A stretch of 25,532 nucleotides of DNA from a virus. Positions 7,577 to 15,518 of the stretch are shown piece by piece. The notes under the pieces are model-generated. The model had not been told where the DNA came from and did no database searches. It saw only the letters and a list, made by a program, of their open reading frames with translations. The stretch spans positions 1 to 25,532 of IMG/VR virus record IMGVR_UViG_3300029787_005091. The stretch is one strand, 5' to 3'. Within the stretch, counting starts at the first letter, position 1; every line of letters starts with the position of its first letter. Made by a program: the position numbers and the translations under genes.

Positions 7577-8488
7577 TTACTCCAAAATGTCGCCGCGTTC
7601 GGCGGCGGCTAGGCGCTCTAGCTCGTTCGTTTGTCCAGCAGAAACAGTAAGTTCTCCTCCCAGCTCGTCGCCGGTCGCTTCTGAGATCTGTGTTGCTTGT
7701 AGTTCACCTATAACAGCATCTGAAGTGTTAGAATTGGGAAACCTATTTGTTATCCCTTTCTCCCCACCGAAAATACCTACCTCGTCCCAACCAACCAAAT
7801 GGGTGTGCAAAACGTTAAAGGTAAAGTTTAGTGATACTTTTTTCGGAATGTAACTATTTTTCTTTACCTGAATGGTTTTAGTTTGAGAGATTTTTTCGGC
7901 ATCAGAAAGTTTATATTCATCATTACCGAAAACATTTTTTGCTATATTAATTTGTTCCTCTGGAGAGAGCACCTGATCTAGCGGCTCTCCCTGTCCCTTC
8001 TTTAGAATAAAGCCGCCTTCTGCCATGTCTGGTGCATAAGAAACGCCACCTTGTACATATCCATATAGATATGATCTATAATCGGCAGCATTAAACAAAT
8101 TTGTCCATTTAACTCCTAGTAATGGAGCAGCTTTTAAGGTAGTCTGAGCGCGTCGAGATTTCCGGGTAAGCCTGCCCTCTTGGTTCTTAAAGTGAGTATC
8201 ATACATAGGATAAAGAAACTCTATAAAAGTATTTATGTTTGCTAGATTCTGAACGGCTGTTCCAATACCGTCTGAGACGACGTCAAAACCTAAAGTTATT
8301 GTTCTTTGTGTTCCTTCGAAAGTTGCCAAAGGATCCATGCGACCATAAACCGAAGTTGAAGACCAATTTGAATTAAACGTGTCACTAAATTGAGTGACCC
8401 AACCTTCAAAACTAACTCTGTTACCAGTCGGTAAATGTTTGATTGAAATTGTAAAAAATTCGTCTTTTCTTAATGATGGTGAATACAT
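7577..8488 (-). CDS. Baseplate tail-tube initiator-like protein (gp48/gp54 type)
   Basis: A 303-aa protein. Residues about 27-70 hold FEGWVTQFSDTFNSNWSSTS, VYGRMDPLATFEGTQRTITL and GFDVVSD. This 'shot-GRMDP-T-RTI' pattern, together with LANINTFIEFLYPMYDTHF (about 82-100) and later IPKKVSLNFTFNVLHTHLVG (about 215-234), is found in proteins that cap the baseplate and start tube assembly in contractile-tail phages. In T4 the genes directly after the tape measure (gene 29) are 48 and 54, the tube-initiation proteins, and this gene has the same position (14 nt after the tape measure stop). The C-terminal 60 residues are hydrophilic. Assignment to gp48 rather than gp54 cannot be made. Confidence 0.6.
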   Translation of the reverse strand: MYSPSLRKDEFFTISIKHLPTGNRVSFEGWVTQFSDTFNSNWSSTSVYGRMDPLATFEGTQRTITLGFDVVSDGIGTAVQNLANINTFIEFLYPMYDTHFKNQEGRLTRKSRRAQTTLKAAPLLGVKWTNLFNAADYRSYLYGYVQGGVSYAPDMAEGGFILKKGQGEPLDQVLSPEEQINIAKNVFGNDEYKLSDAEKISQTKTIQVKKNSYIPKKVSLNFTFNVLHTHLVGWDEVGIFGGEKGITNRFPNSNTSDAVIGELQATQISEATGDELGGELTVSAGQTNELERLAAAERGDILE

Positions 8489-8501
8489 GCTTAATTAATT
8501 C

Positions 8502-10484
8502 CTACCCGTTCGAGAATGGGCTGAACGCTCCCTTCCCTCTAGGACTATCTATAGCTTTAACTATAATATCCTCAATTTTTTCTTCACCGATATAAACGGC
8601 GACCTGCTGTGGTCCCCCGCCACCAGATGTAAATTCTTTCAACGTATCAACAAGTGATTTGAAGTCTTCTTTGGAAATAACCTCGGACCCTTGACCGCCA
8701 GTTAAAAGAATCTCTCCCGGGTGGACAATCGCTTGTTTGGTCGTTACGGTACCTCCCTCTTGGAACGCTGGAGTTATTTCTCCGGTTTCCAATCCTTGCC
8801 CAAGCAGACCAATTCCGCCTCCAACCGCGCCCCCGACCGCCAAGCCGCCAGCAGCGATCATGCCGAGCTTTGGAATCAGCGCCAAGGAGAAACCACCTGT
8901 GAATGGTGCTGCAGCAATGGCAGCAGCGACTCCTGCTACTGCTAGTAATGAGCCCAAAGTCGCTGCTGCTTTTGTCGCCTGACTCATACCGTTGGTCATC
9001 TTACCGAAACCTTGAGCTACTGATCTGATTATGTTCATCAGCGGTATGAAAATAGTATCTATTAACGGTCTCAAATCAACAGCCAGTCCCATAAATGCTG
9101 ATTTTAGCTGCTGTGCCATTTCTGCTGACTGCGCAGCCAGCTCCTGCAACTCTTTCTGATTCATGGCATCTAGAGCGTATTGTTCTTCAGACATATTGAA
9201 AAGCCTTTGTGCTTCTTCAACAGAGGTTCCCATGGCAGCCGCGATTGCCTGCTGCTCAAAACGGTTTAAAGCGTTAAACTGAATGCCGGCAGCGTCTGTT
9301 GAGCGACGTAGAATTTCAATTCTTTCTTCCTCGGACGCGTTAAGCATATCAATAGAGTTAAGATATGGACCACCCAAAATAGCATTTAAACGACCAACGG
9401 CTTTTCCAGCAGAATCAAACTGATCAAACTGACCCGCTATTTTTAGCAACTGGCTCATTTCCAAACCAGAGTTCTTCGCCTGGACAGCCAGACCCTTAAA
9501 CACTTCTGTTGCATCTGTACCATACTTTGCCAACGCTCCGAACGATCCTTCAAAATCTGCTGCTAATTTATTTAATGGTACTTCTAAAGCTGTCGCGGTG
9601 CCTGCTAAATCTAATAATAGGTCGCGACTTTGAGCGGCACTCATACCAGTCGCCCTAATGGTCTTATCTAAAATACTCGCTGTTACCCCGGCATCGATGC
9701 CGATTTCTTGCAAGAGCGCAGTTGTATCTTCTAGCGCAGCCCTAGTGCTTGGAGCCATTTGCGTAAAGGTAGAAAATTGCGAGTATAAAGCCTCGACTGC
9801 CTTACCGGCTTCCTCAGCCGTAACGCCAAAAGCAAAATTTCTTCTTTCTAATTGAGTTATATCTACATTATACTTAGCGGTAGCTCCGGTTGATTTTCTA
9901 AAACTAGAGATAACCTTATCTTGTGCTTTTGCAAGTTCGACAGTTTGATCAACAAACTTTTCCATTCCCGACATGAGGATTCTGGAGGCAATATTGCCCA
10001 GGACATTCGAAAAGCTGCCGCCGGTTTCCTTAAGGGTCTTAAAGCCCTGACCTAATTGGGTTGCCTTATCAGACATTCCACCGGTGGCTCTGCTAAGTCC
10101 CAGAGTTTTTTCTATCTGAGCGGTGAGCCCTTCCTCTGCGGCTTCTTGATTTTTTAACCTTTGTTTTTCTTCCGCTTCTCTTTTTTCCCGGTCTCTTTCT
10201 CTTTGATCGGCAGCCTTTTTTTCTGCTCTGGTTCTTTTTTCCAGAGCAGCAGTTTCTTCTTTTAAGGAATCAATTCTTTGTTGCTGAAGAGCTTGCAGAG
10301 TTTGAACTGCTTCGGTCTGTCTGGATATCTCTTCAGTAAAAGCCCTATATTCAGTTGTTCCAGCCGAATATTCCTCTCTCTGGATCTTTAGAAGCTCAAT
10401 TTTATCTCGCGCAGCTTGCAGGTCTGCTTGTCTTTGTTTCGCGAGTTCTTGAAGTTGTTTAATTTCTTCTTCAGTTGTTGCCAT
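8502..10484 (-). CDS. Tape measure protein
   Basis: A 660-aa protein that sets tail length and threads the tail lumen. Seen: a charged coiled-coil N-terminus (about 1-120, Glu/Gln/Arg/Lys-rich heptads), a helical middle, a long Ala/Gly/Leu hydrophobic stretch (about 506-564, for example GLAVGGAVGGGIGLLGQG) that could insert in membrane at DNA ejection, and a C-terminal EGGTVTTKQAIVHPGEILLT segment (about 576-595). The GG-x-hPGE pattern is common near the end of tape measures. At about 0.15 nm per residue, 660 residues predict a tail near 100 nm (inference). Position between the chaperone/123-aa genes and the tube-initiator gene is canonical. T4 gp29 is similar in length at 590 aa. Confidence 0.92.
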   Translation of the reverse strand: MATTEEEIKQLQELAKQRQADLQAARDKIELLKIQREEYSAGTTEYRAFTEEISRQTEAVQTLQALQQQRIDSLKEETAALEKRTRAEKKAADQRERDREKREAEEKQRLKNQEAAEEGLTAQIEKTLGLSRATGGMSDKATQLGQGFKTLKETGGSFSNVLGNIASRILMSGMEKFVDQTVELAKAQDKVISSFRKSTGATAKYNVDITQLERRNFAFGVTAEEAGKAVEALYSQFSTFTQMAPSTRAALEDTTALLQEIGIDAGVTASILDKTIRATGMSAAQSRDLLLDLAGTATALEVPLNKLAADFEGSFGALAKYGTDATEVFKGLAVQAKNSGLEMSQLLKIAGQFDQFDSAGKAVGRLNAILGGPYLNSIDMLNASEEERIEILRRSTDAAGIQFNALNRFEQQAIAAAMGTSVEEAQRLFNMSEEQYALDAMNQKELQELAAQSAEMAQQLKSAFMGLAVDLRPLIDTIFIPLMNIIRSVAQGFGKMTNGMSQATKAAATLGSLLAVAGVAAAIAAAPFTGGFSLALIPKLGMIAAGGLAVGGAVGGGIGLLGQGLETGEITPAFQEGGTVTTKQAIVHPGEILLTGGQGSEVISKEDFKSLVDTLKEFTSGGGGPQQVAVYIGEEKIEDIIVKAIDSPRGKGAFSPFSNG

Positions 10485-10497
10485 TATCTAGATTCCA

Positions 10498-10869
10498 TTA
10501 GTTTTTAAATGGCCATTTAAGACCGGTCTCATACTCAAATGTACGGACAGACTTATCTAACTCATATTTTGACACCATGGTCGAGGGATCATCTAGTCCA
10601 TTTTTGATATAAGAGTCCATATATCTTTTTTCTCTGTTAAGGGCTGTGAAAAATGCTGATATCTGAGATGGAGACCCTTTGACACTAAGATTGGGTCCGC
10701 CGCGAGAAGCATTGCTGCCCTTCATCATTCCGCTGGAGCCATATATATCAACGTTACTATAACCCAAACTTCGAAGAAGATAAGCTACATTATGTGCAAA
10801 GTCGTTATATCCACTGTAAATTTCATTTAAATCTTTGTTAGTTAAATCAATAACAATTTTATCGGTCAT
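10498..10869 (-). CDS. Unrecognised small protein preceding the tape measure, 123 aa
   Basis: No family recognised. Soluble, mixed alpha/beta composition, with a Gly/Ser-rich centre (YGSSGMMKGSNASRGGPNL, about 43-61) and a basic/aromatic C-terminus ending GLKWPFKN. It is the first gene after the 10893-10900 promoter-like motif and the terminator at 10911-10935. It starts at ATG 10869 behind GAGGGA, and its stop is 13 nt before the tape measure start. The place between chaperone and tape measure suggests a tape-measure partner or assembly factor, but nothing in the sequence proves this. Confidence 0.7.
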   Translation of the reverse strand: MTDKIVIDLTNKDLNEIYSGYNDFAHNVAYLLRSLGYSNVDIYGSSGMMKGSNASRGGPNLSVKGSPSQISAFFTALNREKRYMDSYIKNGLDDPSTMVSKYELDKSVRTFEYETGLKWPFKN

Positions 10870-10892
10870 TGGTGGTCCCTCTTAATATAAAG

Positions 10893-10900
10893 TAAATAGT
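10893..10900 (-). promoter_or_regulatory. Candidate late promoter motif ACTATTTA upstream of the tape measure operon
   Basis: The coding strand reads TGTGACTATTTACTTTATA. The motif ends 23 nt before the ATG at 10869 and directly follows the U-tract of the preceding terminator. The same octamer occurs upstream of four other leading genes in the window. Function is inferred from recurrence and position; it differs from the T4 late element TATAAATA. Confidence 0.5.
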
Positions 10901-10910
10901 CACAAACAGC

Positions 10911-10935
10911 AAAAGCCGCAGTTATCTACCGCGGC
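10911..10935 (-). terminator. Rho-independent terminator after the chaperone unit
   Basis: On the coding strand GCCGC (10935-10931) pairs with GCGGC (10919-10915), followed by TTTTG. The stop codon of the frameshift extension (TAA, 10924-10922) sits in the 11-nt loop. The stem is short (5 G-C pairs), so termination may be partial. It separates the sheath/tube/chaperone unit from the tape measure unit. Confidence 0.55.
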
Positions 10936-11107
10936 CAGCTTTTCTAATTTCTTCATTGTGTTTTTCAAACTCTTTTACTAATCTTTCCAAGAACCATCGA
11001 CGCAATGGAATGGGAAGATTGTATAGCTCTGTGAATGACCAGCCACCGTGGTGCTTTAGAGTGAAAAACTCTTCGTATACAGCTTCTTGATATTTAGCGC
11101 CTAGGCC
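10922..11107 (-). CDS. Frameshift extension of the tail/hub assembly chaperone, no start codon of its own
   Basis: In the +1 frame relative to the upstream gp26-like gene, 61 sense codons run to TAA at 10924-10922. Residues include EAVYEEFFTLKHHGGWSFTE and LYNLPIPLRRWFLERLVKEF, ending KAGRGR. The pattern (FF-x-L-x-H-x-G-G-W-S-F, LPIPLRRWF) looks like conserved coding sequence, not noise. The frame opens only after a TGA at 11125-11123. Between there and the LPIP segment there is no ATG, GTG or TTG; the only TTG lies inside that segment and has no ribosome site. The segment is therefore best explained as a +1 (or -2) frameshift product fused to residue 275 of the upstream protein, giving 336 aa. 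The tube-to-tape-measure position is exactly where phages of many kinds use frameshifted tail chaperones. A sequencing indel in the 7-T run is the alternative. Confidence 0.7.
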   Translation of the reverse strand, partial: GLGAKYQEAVYEEFFTLKHHGGWSFTELYNLPIPLRRWFLERLVKEFEKHNEEIRKAGRGR

Positions 11108-11933
11108 AAAAAAATTCTGCCGTCATCGGCATGCCCACCTCTCCCCTATGAGAGCAATTCGAACACTCAAAATCAAATGTCATGTTAATATCTGGCTTTA
11201 CCTTATCATACTCTTCACGCAAAAATCTGGCGTCTACAAGAGGAAGAATCTCTGCCAGTCTGTCCAACTGTTGCTTGTTCGTCACACCGTTTGCGGAAAC
11301 TATAATAGACGACAGTAATAAAGTGCCAAAGTTTTCTAACTGCTTCTTTTTTCTTCTAGCTTCAACTGTCTTTGTAATATTACTCTCGTCTTTTGAAGTA
11401 AGCAACTTGAAAACAATCTCTATACCTGTTGAAGGAAGTTTTACTTTATATCCTCCTTCTGTGGCTTCAGAAACACTGTCAGCTGATTCGCTAAAGCCTA
11501 AATCACTTAAATTAACTGTTACTTCATTCTGCTCAGCACAAGCAGGACAAGCTATATCAACTTCATAAAATGGACCAAATCCAGTAATTCTAGATGCTAT
11601 CAGCACAGCATTCTTATCACCAACCAAAAGTGTATCTGGATTTATTGACTTATCAGCAATAACAGAACGAACAAGACGATCAATAGCAAGACCTTGCTTA
11701 AGCAGAGTCTCTGACGTCAAAATATCCTCTTCTTTTGCTGTCATATGTTTAATTTCAATGACAGTCTGGTTGTGAAGTGGGTGGTCTTCTGGATAAAACA
11801 AACCTTTGCTCGGTAACTCAACAAATTCTGTTGGGTTTACAAAAGAGAAAAGGTCTGTTGCTTCTGATGTGGGGGGTGCGGGCGCGTCTGGTTGCGGTGC
11901 GCCGAGCCGCTCTAAATTATTTCTTCGTGACAA
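11094..11933 (-). CDS. Tail/baseplate-hub assembly chaperone, T4 gp26-like
   Basis: A 279-aa protein. Seen: FVELPSKGLFYPEDHPLHN (37-55), an EIKHMTAKEEDIL segment (60-72), a helical middle, and two CxxC pairs (C129-PA-C132, C257-SN-C260) that could bind one zinc. This matches the T4 gp26 / 'T4 baseplate' family, which is needed for hub assembly. The start is TTG at 11933, chosen because GAGGTG lies 6 nt upstream and no ATG fits. The normal-frame end is TAEFFWPRR-stop; the codons TTT TTT TGG just before it make a 7-T slippery run leading into a downstream frame (see 10922-11107). Short and long forms would then be made, as for lambda gpG/gpGT. The gene follows the tube gene by 19 nt and precedes the tape measure region. 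Confidence 0.72.
   Translation of the reverse strand: MSRRNNLERLGAPQPDAPAPPTSEATDLFSFVNPTEFVELPSKGLFYPEDHPLHNQTVIEIKHMTAKEEDILTSETLLKQGLAIDRLVRSVIADKSINPDTLLVGDKNAVLIASRITGFGPFYEVDIACPACAEQNEVTVNLSDLGFSESADSVSEATEGGYKVKLPSTGIEIVFKLLTSKDESNITKTVEARRKKKQLENFGTLLLSSIIVSANGVTNKQQLDRLAEILPLVDARFLREEYDKVKPDINMTFDFECSNCSHRGEVGMPMTAEFFWPRR
11106..11114 (-). other. Candidate +1 programmed frameshift site, TTT TTT TGG
   Basis: In the normal frame the codons are GAA TTT TTT TGG CCT AGG CGC TAA. The run of seven T (11114-11108) lets tRNA-Phe slip forward one base from TTT to TTT with full pairing, after which GGC CTA GGC GCT AAA is read. A -2 slip would reach the same frame. The normal stop is only four codons downstream. 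Efficiency cannot be judged from sequence. Confidence 0.55.
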
Positions 11934-11952
11934 AAATCACCTCGTTTCTATA

Positions 11953-12528
11953 CTATAATGCTGTCACAGCCGCTACTGCAGGACCAGACTCATACTCAGC
12001 CCAATCATAGCGGAAAGTCATTTCAATATTAAGTAAACCATCATCCTCGTAAGATAAATCACCAAACGTTGCGGTTGTAATGAATGCGTTATTGAGTGTC
12101 CAAGTACCAATAAGACCGCCCTGTCCGTTCAACTCTTCAAAGATGACGTTACCAAGGGCATCAACAGCACCCTGCTTGTTAACAGTGCCTGGAGCGACTG
12201 CTGGGTTAAAGAAGACATCCTCCTGAACATCAGGCTTTAGATATCCAGACTTCGTAAGTGCATCATAAAGAATCTTGTTGCCATCTGGGTTGATAGCATT
12301 AACAATTGTAGCGTTAACTGTGTTCCACTCAACTGATCCTGGGTAATAGTACGTGTTACCCAAGAACTTGTGAGGGGTGTCAGATATCGTGTATGACGGC
12401 TTTGTAACCGCCTTGGCGAGATACTGCTCGTACCTAAACGCAGCGTTAAGGTCGGTTAAGTTTGGTAGTGTGAGCAAAAAGCGGTGTGATCTTCTTGGCT
12501 CTGATAATGCTGATGTCCAAAATGGCAT
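11953..12528 (-). CDS. Tail tube protein, gp19-like
   Basis: A 191-aa inner tail tube subunit. Seen: SHRFLLTLPNL near the N-terminus (about 14-24), KAVTKPSYTISDTPHKFLG (about 39-57), HKFLGNTYYYPGSVEWNTV with a following NATIVNAINPDG, and a C-terminal FITTATFGDLSYEDDGLLNI with EMTFRYDWAEYE. This matches gp19-type tubes, in which the W-N-T-V strand and the final 'I-x-M-T-F-R-Y-D' strand form the hexameric beta barrel. Length is normal (T4 gp19 is 163 aa). It starts with ATG behind AGGAGA, directly after the sheath gene and its hairpin, the usual sheath-tube order. It is likely among the most abundant virion proteins. Confidence 0.9.
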   Translation of the reverse strand: MPFWTSALSEPRRSHRFLLTLPNLTDLNAAFRYEQYLAKAVTKPSYTISDTPHKFLGNTYYYPGSVEWNTVNATIVNAINPDGNKILYDALTKSGYLKPDVQEDVFFNPAVAPGTVNKQGAVDALGNVIFEELNGQGGLIGTWTLNNAFITTATFGDLSYEDDGLLNIEMTFRYDWAEYESGPAVAAVTAL

Positions 12529-12563
12529 TTATATAGTCTCCTGTAAGTCCTATTATTATATAG

Positions 12564-12587
12564 TGCGGGGAGCCGGAACTCCCCGCA
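12564..12587. terminator. Strong hairpin between sheath and tube genes
   Basis: TGCGGGGAG (12564-12572) and CTCCCCGCA (12579-12587) form a perfect 9-bp stem with a 6-nt loop, 5 nt after the sheath stop. The T-rich flank (TTTTATTA) is on the plus-strand side; on the coding strand the stem is followed by CTATATAATAATAGG. As a terminator it therefore points the wrong way for these genes. In the sheath-tube message it may act as a 3'-end stabiliser, RNase processing site or weak attenuator that raises tube over sheath. Confidence 0.5.
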
Positions 12588-12592
12588 TTTTA

Positions 12593-15454
12593 TTAATCGT
12601 CAAACGATGCTCCTGTTCTTGTGATGTTGAAGTCAATCGCAATGAACTCAATTGCTCGCGTTGGCTTCAAGAAGATCTTCGCATATAGAATGTTTCTATC
12701 GACAAGATCAGGGGTTGTGGTTGTGTCATCAAGAACAACTCTGTAATCGGATAGACCAAAGTTTGTCTTAACATCAGCCAAGAATGGGTTAACCTGTGCT
12801 GTGAATCGCTTCCAAGTCTGCTGTACGTTTGGATCAAAGAGCAAGCCAGAGGCAATCTGGGAAATGCGCTTCTTAACAAAGATCATTAGACGTCGAACGT
12901 TAATGCGATCCAGCGCTGAAGGGGTAACCTGTAGGGTCTTCTGACCGAAGATTACAATGCCCTCTGCTGGGAACTTAGCGATTGGGTTAATGTTCGCAGC
13001 GTAGAGGTCATCACGATCCTTTCGGCGTAGCTGGTGAGCAACATCAACAACTGGGATACCCGCAGAGCCTTCTGTGAGTCCACCGCGGTTGAAACCAGCT
13101 GGCGCGAACCAAACCTGTGTTCTACGCTGTGAGCTAGAGAATGTTCCAATAGCTGCGACAGAAGGTGGCAACCATACGAACTGACCGTTGATGGTGTCTC
13201 GTGCTCTAACCCATGGGTAGTACGCTGCACCGTAAGAGGAGTTTAGATTCCTGGATCGAAGTCCATTAACCAATGTAGTAATTGTTGACTGCGTGTTGAG
13301 GCGCTGGAGTTCGGATCCATCTTCTCTTGGCTGGAAAGCATCCGGAAGATCGATAACTGCTAGAGCATCTGCGCGTTCCTCACAAGTTCTAACAAGATGT
13401 GTTGTGAGTCCTTCCTGGGTCTGCGCAGGAATAGCGGCTAGGTTCATTTCAACAACCTCAGGATCCGAGATAGAATCAATAGCTCTTCTAATCGAGAAGA
13501 AAGAGTAACTAGTCGAGTCAGATGGAGTCCCAGGCATTCTTGTTGCTGAGAATGGATCCATCTCCTTGATATCTACACCATCAAATCCACCGAAAAGAGG
13601 AACTGTAAATCTATCGTAACCCTGGTCAAGGACTCCTGAAACCGCACCGTTCTGGGCAGTTAGAGATGTTTCAGTTCCCGAATCACCTGAGCCGACAACA
13701 TGTACACCTGATCCTGAAATATCATCCAGCGTGAAGGTTGGCGACAGTTCTGTATCAGTCTCACTGGCAGTGAAATCCCCCACAATGCCACCGCGGGGTC
13801 GAAGCAAGTCTATAGTAGATTTTGCGAAAACCGTCGAGCTTGCAGAGCGACCGGCTTGGAAGCCGAAGTATGCATCGGTTGGATTTGCTAAGTTACCATC
13901 AGAGGCGCTAACACGTAGCACGGGCTCCGGGAAGGTTAAGGTAGTCAAAAGCGTCAGGGCGTTTGTAGATGTAACAGACCCGGATGTAATGAAAATACTT
14001 CCTGTTGTATAGGCTCCGGCCCCGATAGCTGCCGGGAGAGCAATTCCTGATCCTGAAACCCAGCTACTCTCGGCGCGGGCGGAACCGCCTGCTCCGGTGC
14101 CTGCCACAGCTGTAAGATCCTGATACTTTGTAATACCCTTGAATCCGAAAGGAAGCAGCGAAGGATTTGTATTACCTGCATCTACATCAGAGTTAACAGA
14201 AACATAAATATACTGAGAGTTGTTGGGGTAGTTTCCTTCCTGAATGTATCTTCTTTCCGTCGTGTCCCATGTTTCTCTGTAATCACCGATCTTTCGCGCG
14301 ATGTAATTAAGGGAGTTCGGGTTTAGGTTACAGTTGTTAAACTGCTCTACGACGCGGACAACGTTATCGCTGTCACTGAGGTGTCTAACAACAACAGAGA
14401 ATGTGCCGTACTCGTCCTCATCGTTGGTTGATCTCTTAATATCCTGAATAGAGACCTTAAGGTTCTTGTTGGTCCAATCACCGGGCTCACCACGAGCGAT
14501 AAACTGAAATAGGTCTGTGGCTGTTGCGGAAGGCGAAAGCTTGCAGCTAACAATCTGAGGTGTTCTCGCTGCTTGTAGAACATATGAAAAGTCATCTCCC
14601 TGGGTAGTGCCGTTCTTAATCCTGATAAATGCAGCCGCAATTGAAGAGCTGTCATCAGTTAGAACTTCGTCTAAGTGACGATCAAATGTTTCACCCAAGA
14701 AATAATCTTTTCTGTTATTAGTAGTGGTGATGGCATCCGTGAGAAGCTGTGGGTTTGTGTTGAAAACTTTTCTGATGTATCGTGAATCGTTTCGGTTAAA
14801 ATTAAAAGTAAGTTGATCCGTCGAGGTACCGGCGGCTTGATTACCAATAACAGCCTTAAACTCCTTTGCAGTGGAGTCAGAGGATATAACAACAATGTCT
14901 GAGCCTGTTAGGGCTGCAGCGCTGTCAGTGCCGCTAGTGAATCCTGTTCCTGTGCCCTGAAGTATGGCACCAGAAAGCTGCAACTCAACATTATCTTTTG
15001 TATAAAAAATGGCTCCCAACGCTCCAGTTAAAACGTTGTTGCTGCCAGTTTGGAAAAGAACAAGTCCGTAAGCACGGTTGTTAGTGCCGGCTGTCCAGCC
15101 AGCTTCTGCAGGCTGACCGGAGGCGCTGTCGTCTTCAGCACCGAGTAAACGAATATAAGTTAAGGGAGAACTATTGCGAAGATAAGCTTGCGCGGCATAC
15201 ATTCCGTATGTTGTGGCGGTTGTGTTGGCGCCCTGTCTCCATACATCATCGCCGGAGTTTCCTGGACTTGGGGTGCCGAAAACACTAACAAACTCCTCAA
15301 AAGAGTTTACTGTTATTGGTCTAAGTCCTGGACCTTTTTCAGCGCGACCAATGATAACTGGTCCAATGCCTGCTGGCGAAGCAGGGAGCTGTGAGTTATC
15401 AATTTCGTTGACAAAAACGCCGGGTGATACAAATCGGTAATTCTTAACTGACAT
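12593..15454 (-). CDS. Contractile tail sheath protein, gp18-like, enlarged
   Basis: A 953-aa sheath subunit that contracts to drive the tube through the envelope. Seen: the classic N-terminus VSPGVFVNEIDNS (9-21) and GPVIIGRAEKGPG (31-43), and the conserved C-terminal core: PWVRARDTINGQFVWLPPSV (about 715-735), VWFAPAGFNRGG, NPIAKFPAEGIVIFGQKTL, INVRRLMIFVKKRI and KIFLKPTRAIEFIAIDFNIT near the end. T4 gp18 is 659 aa, so about 300 extra residues are present. They fall in the middle (about 80-640), rich in Ser, Thr, Gly and Ala, consistent with surface-exposed protrusion domains. It starts with ATG behind TAGGAGA, 37-54 nt downstream of two tandem promoter-like motifs. Confidence 0.95.
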   Translation of the reverse strand: MSVKNYRFVSPGVFVNEIDNSQLPASPAGIGPVIIGRAEKGPGLRPITVNSFEEFVSVFGTPSPGNSGDDVWRQGANTTATTYGMYAAQAYLRNSSPLTYIRLLGAEDDSASGQPAEAGWTAGTNNRAYGLVLFQTGSNNVLTGALGAIFYTKDNVELQLSGAILQGTGTGFTSGTDSAAALTGSDIVVISSDSTAKEFKAVIGNQAAGTSTDQLTFNFNRNDSRYIRKVFNTNPQLLTDAITTTNNRKDYFLGETFDRHLDEVLTDDSSSIAAAFIRIKNGTTQGDDFSYVLQAARTPQIVSCKLSPSATATDLFQFIARGEPGDWTNKNLKVSIQDIKRSTNDEDEYGTFSVVVRHLSDSDNVVRVVEQFNNCNLNPNSLNYIARKIGDYRETWDTTERRYIQEGNYPNNSQYIYVSVNSDVDAGNTNPSLLPFGFKGITKYQDLTAVAGTGAGGSARAESSWVSGSGIALPAAIGAGAYTTGSIFITSGSVTSTNALTLLTTLTFPEPVLRVSASDGNLANPTDAYFGFQAGRSASSTVFAKSTIDLLRPRGGIVGDFTASETDTELSPTFTLDDISGSGVHVVGSGDSGTETSLTAQNGAVSGVLDQGYDRFTVPLFGGFDGVDIKEMDPFSATRMPGTPSDSTSYSFFSIRRAIDSISDPEVVEMNLAAIPAQTQEGLTTHLVRTCEERADALAVIDLPDAFQPREDGSELQRLNTQSTITTLVNGLRSRNLNSSYGAAYYPWVRARDTINGQFVWLPPSVAAIGTFSSSQRRTQVWFAPAGFNRGGLTEGSAGIPVVDVAHQLRRKDRDDLYAANINPIAKFPAEGIVIFGQKTLQVTPSALDRINVRRLMIFVKKRISQIASGLLFDPNVQQTWKRFTAQVNPFLADVKTNFGLSDYRVVLDDTTTTPDLVDRNILYAKIFLKPTRAIEFIAIDFNITRTGASFDD

Positions 15455-15490
15455 TCGTTCGGTTCTCCTACATTGCGAAAATGTTCAAAG

Positions 15491-15508
15491 TAAATAGTGT
15501 TAAATAGT
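15491..15508 (-). promoter_or_regulatory. Two tandem ACTATTTA motifs upstream of the sheath gene
   Basis: The coding strand reads ACTATTTAACACTATTTA: octamers at 15508-15501 and 15498-15491, offset by 10 nt (about one helical turn). They lie in the only intergenic gap between the gp15-like stop and the sheath start. This is the same motif as at four other operon heads. Doubling ahead of the highly expressed sheath and tube genes fits a strong late promoter (inference). Confidence 0.55.
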
Positions 15509-15518
15509 AGGAAGAGAA

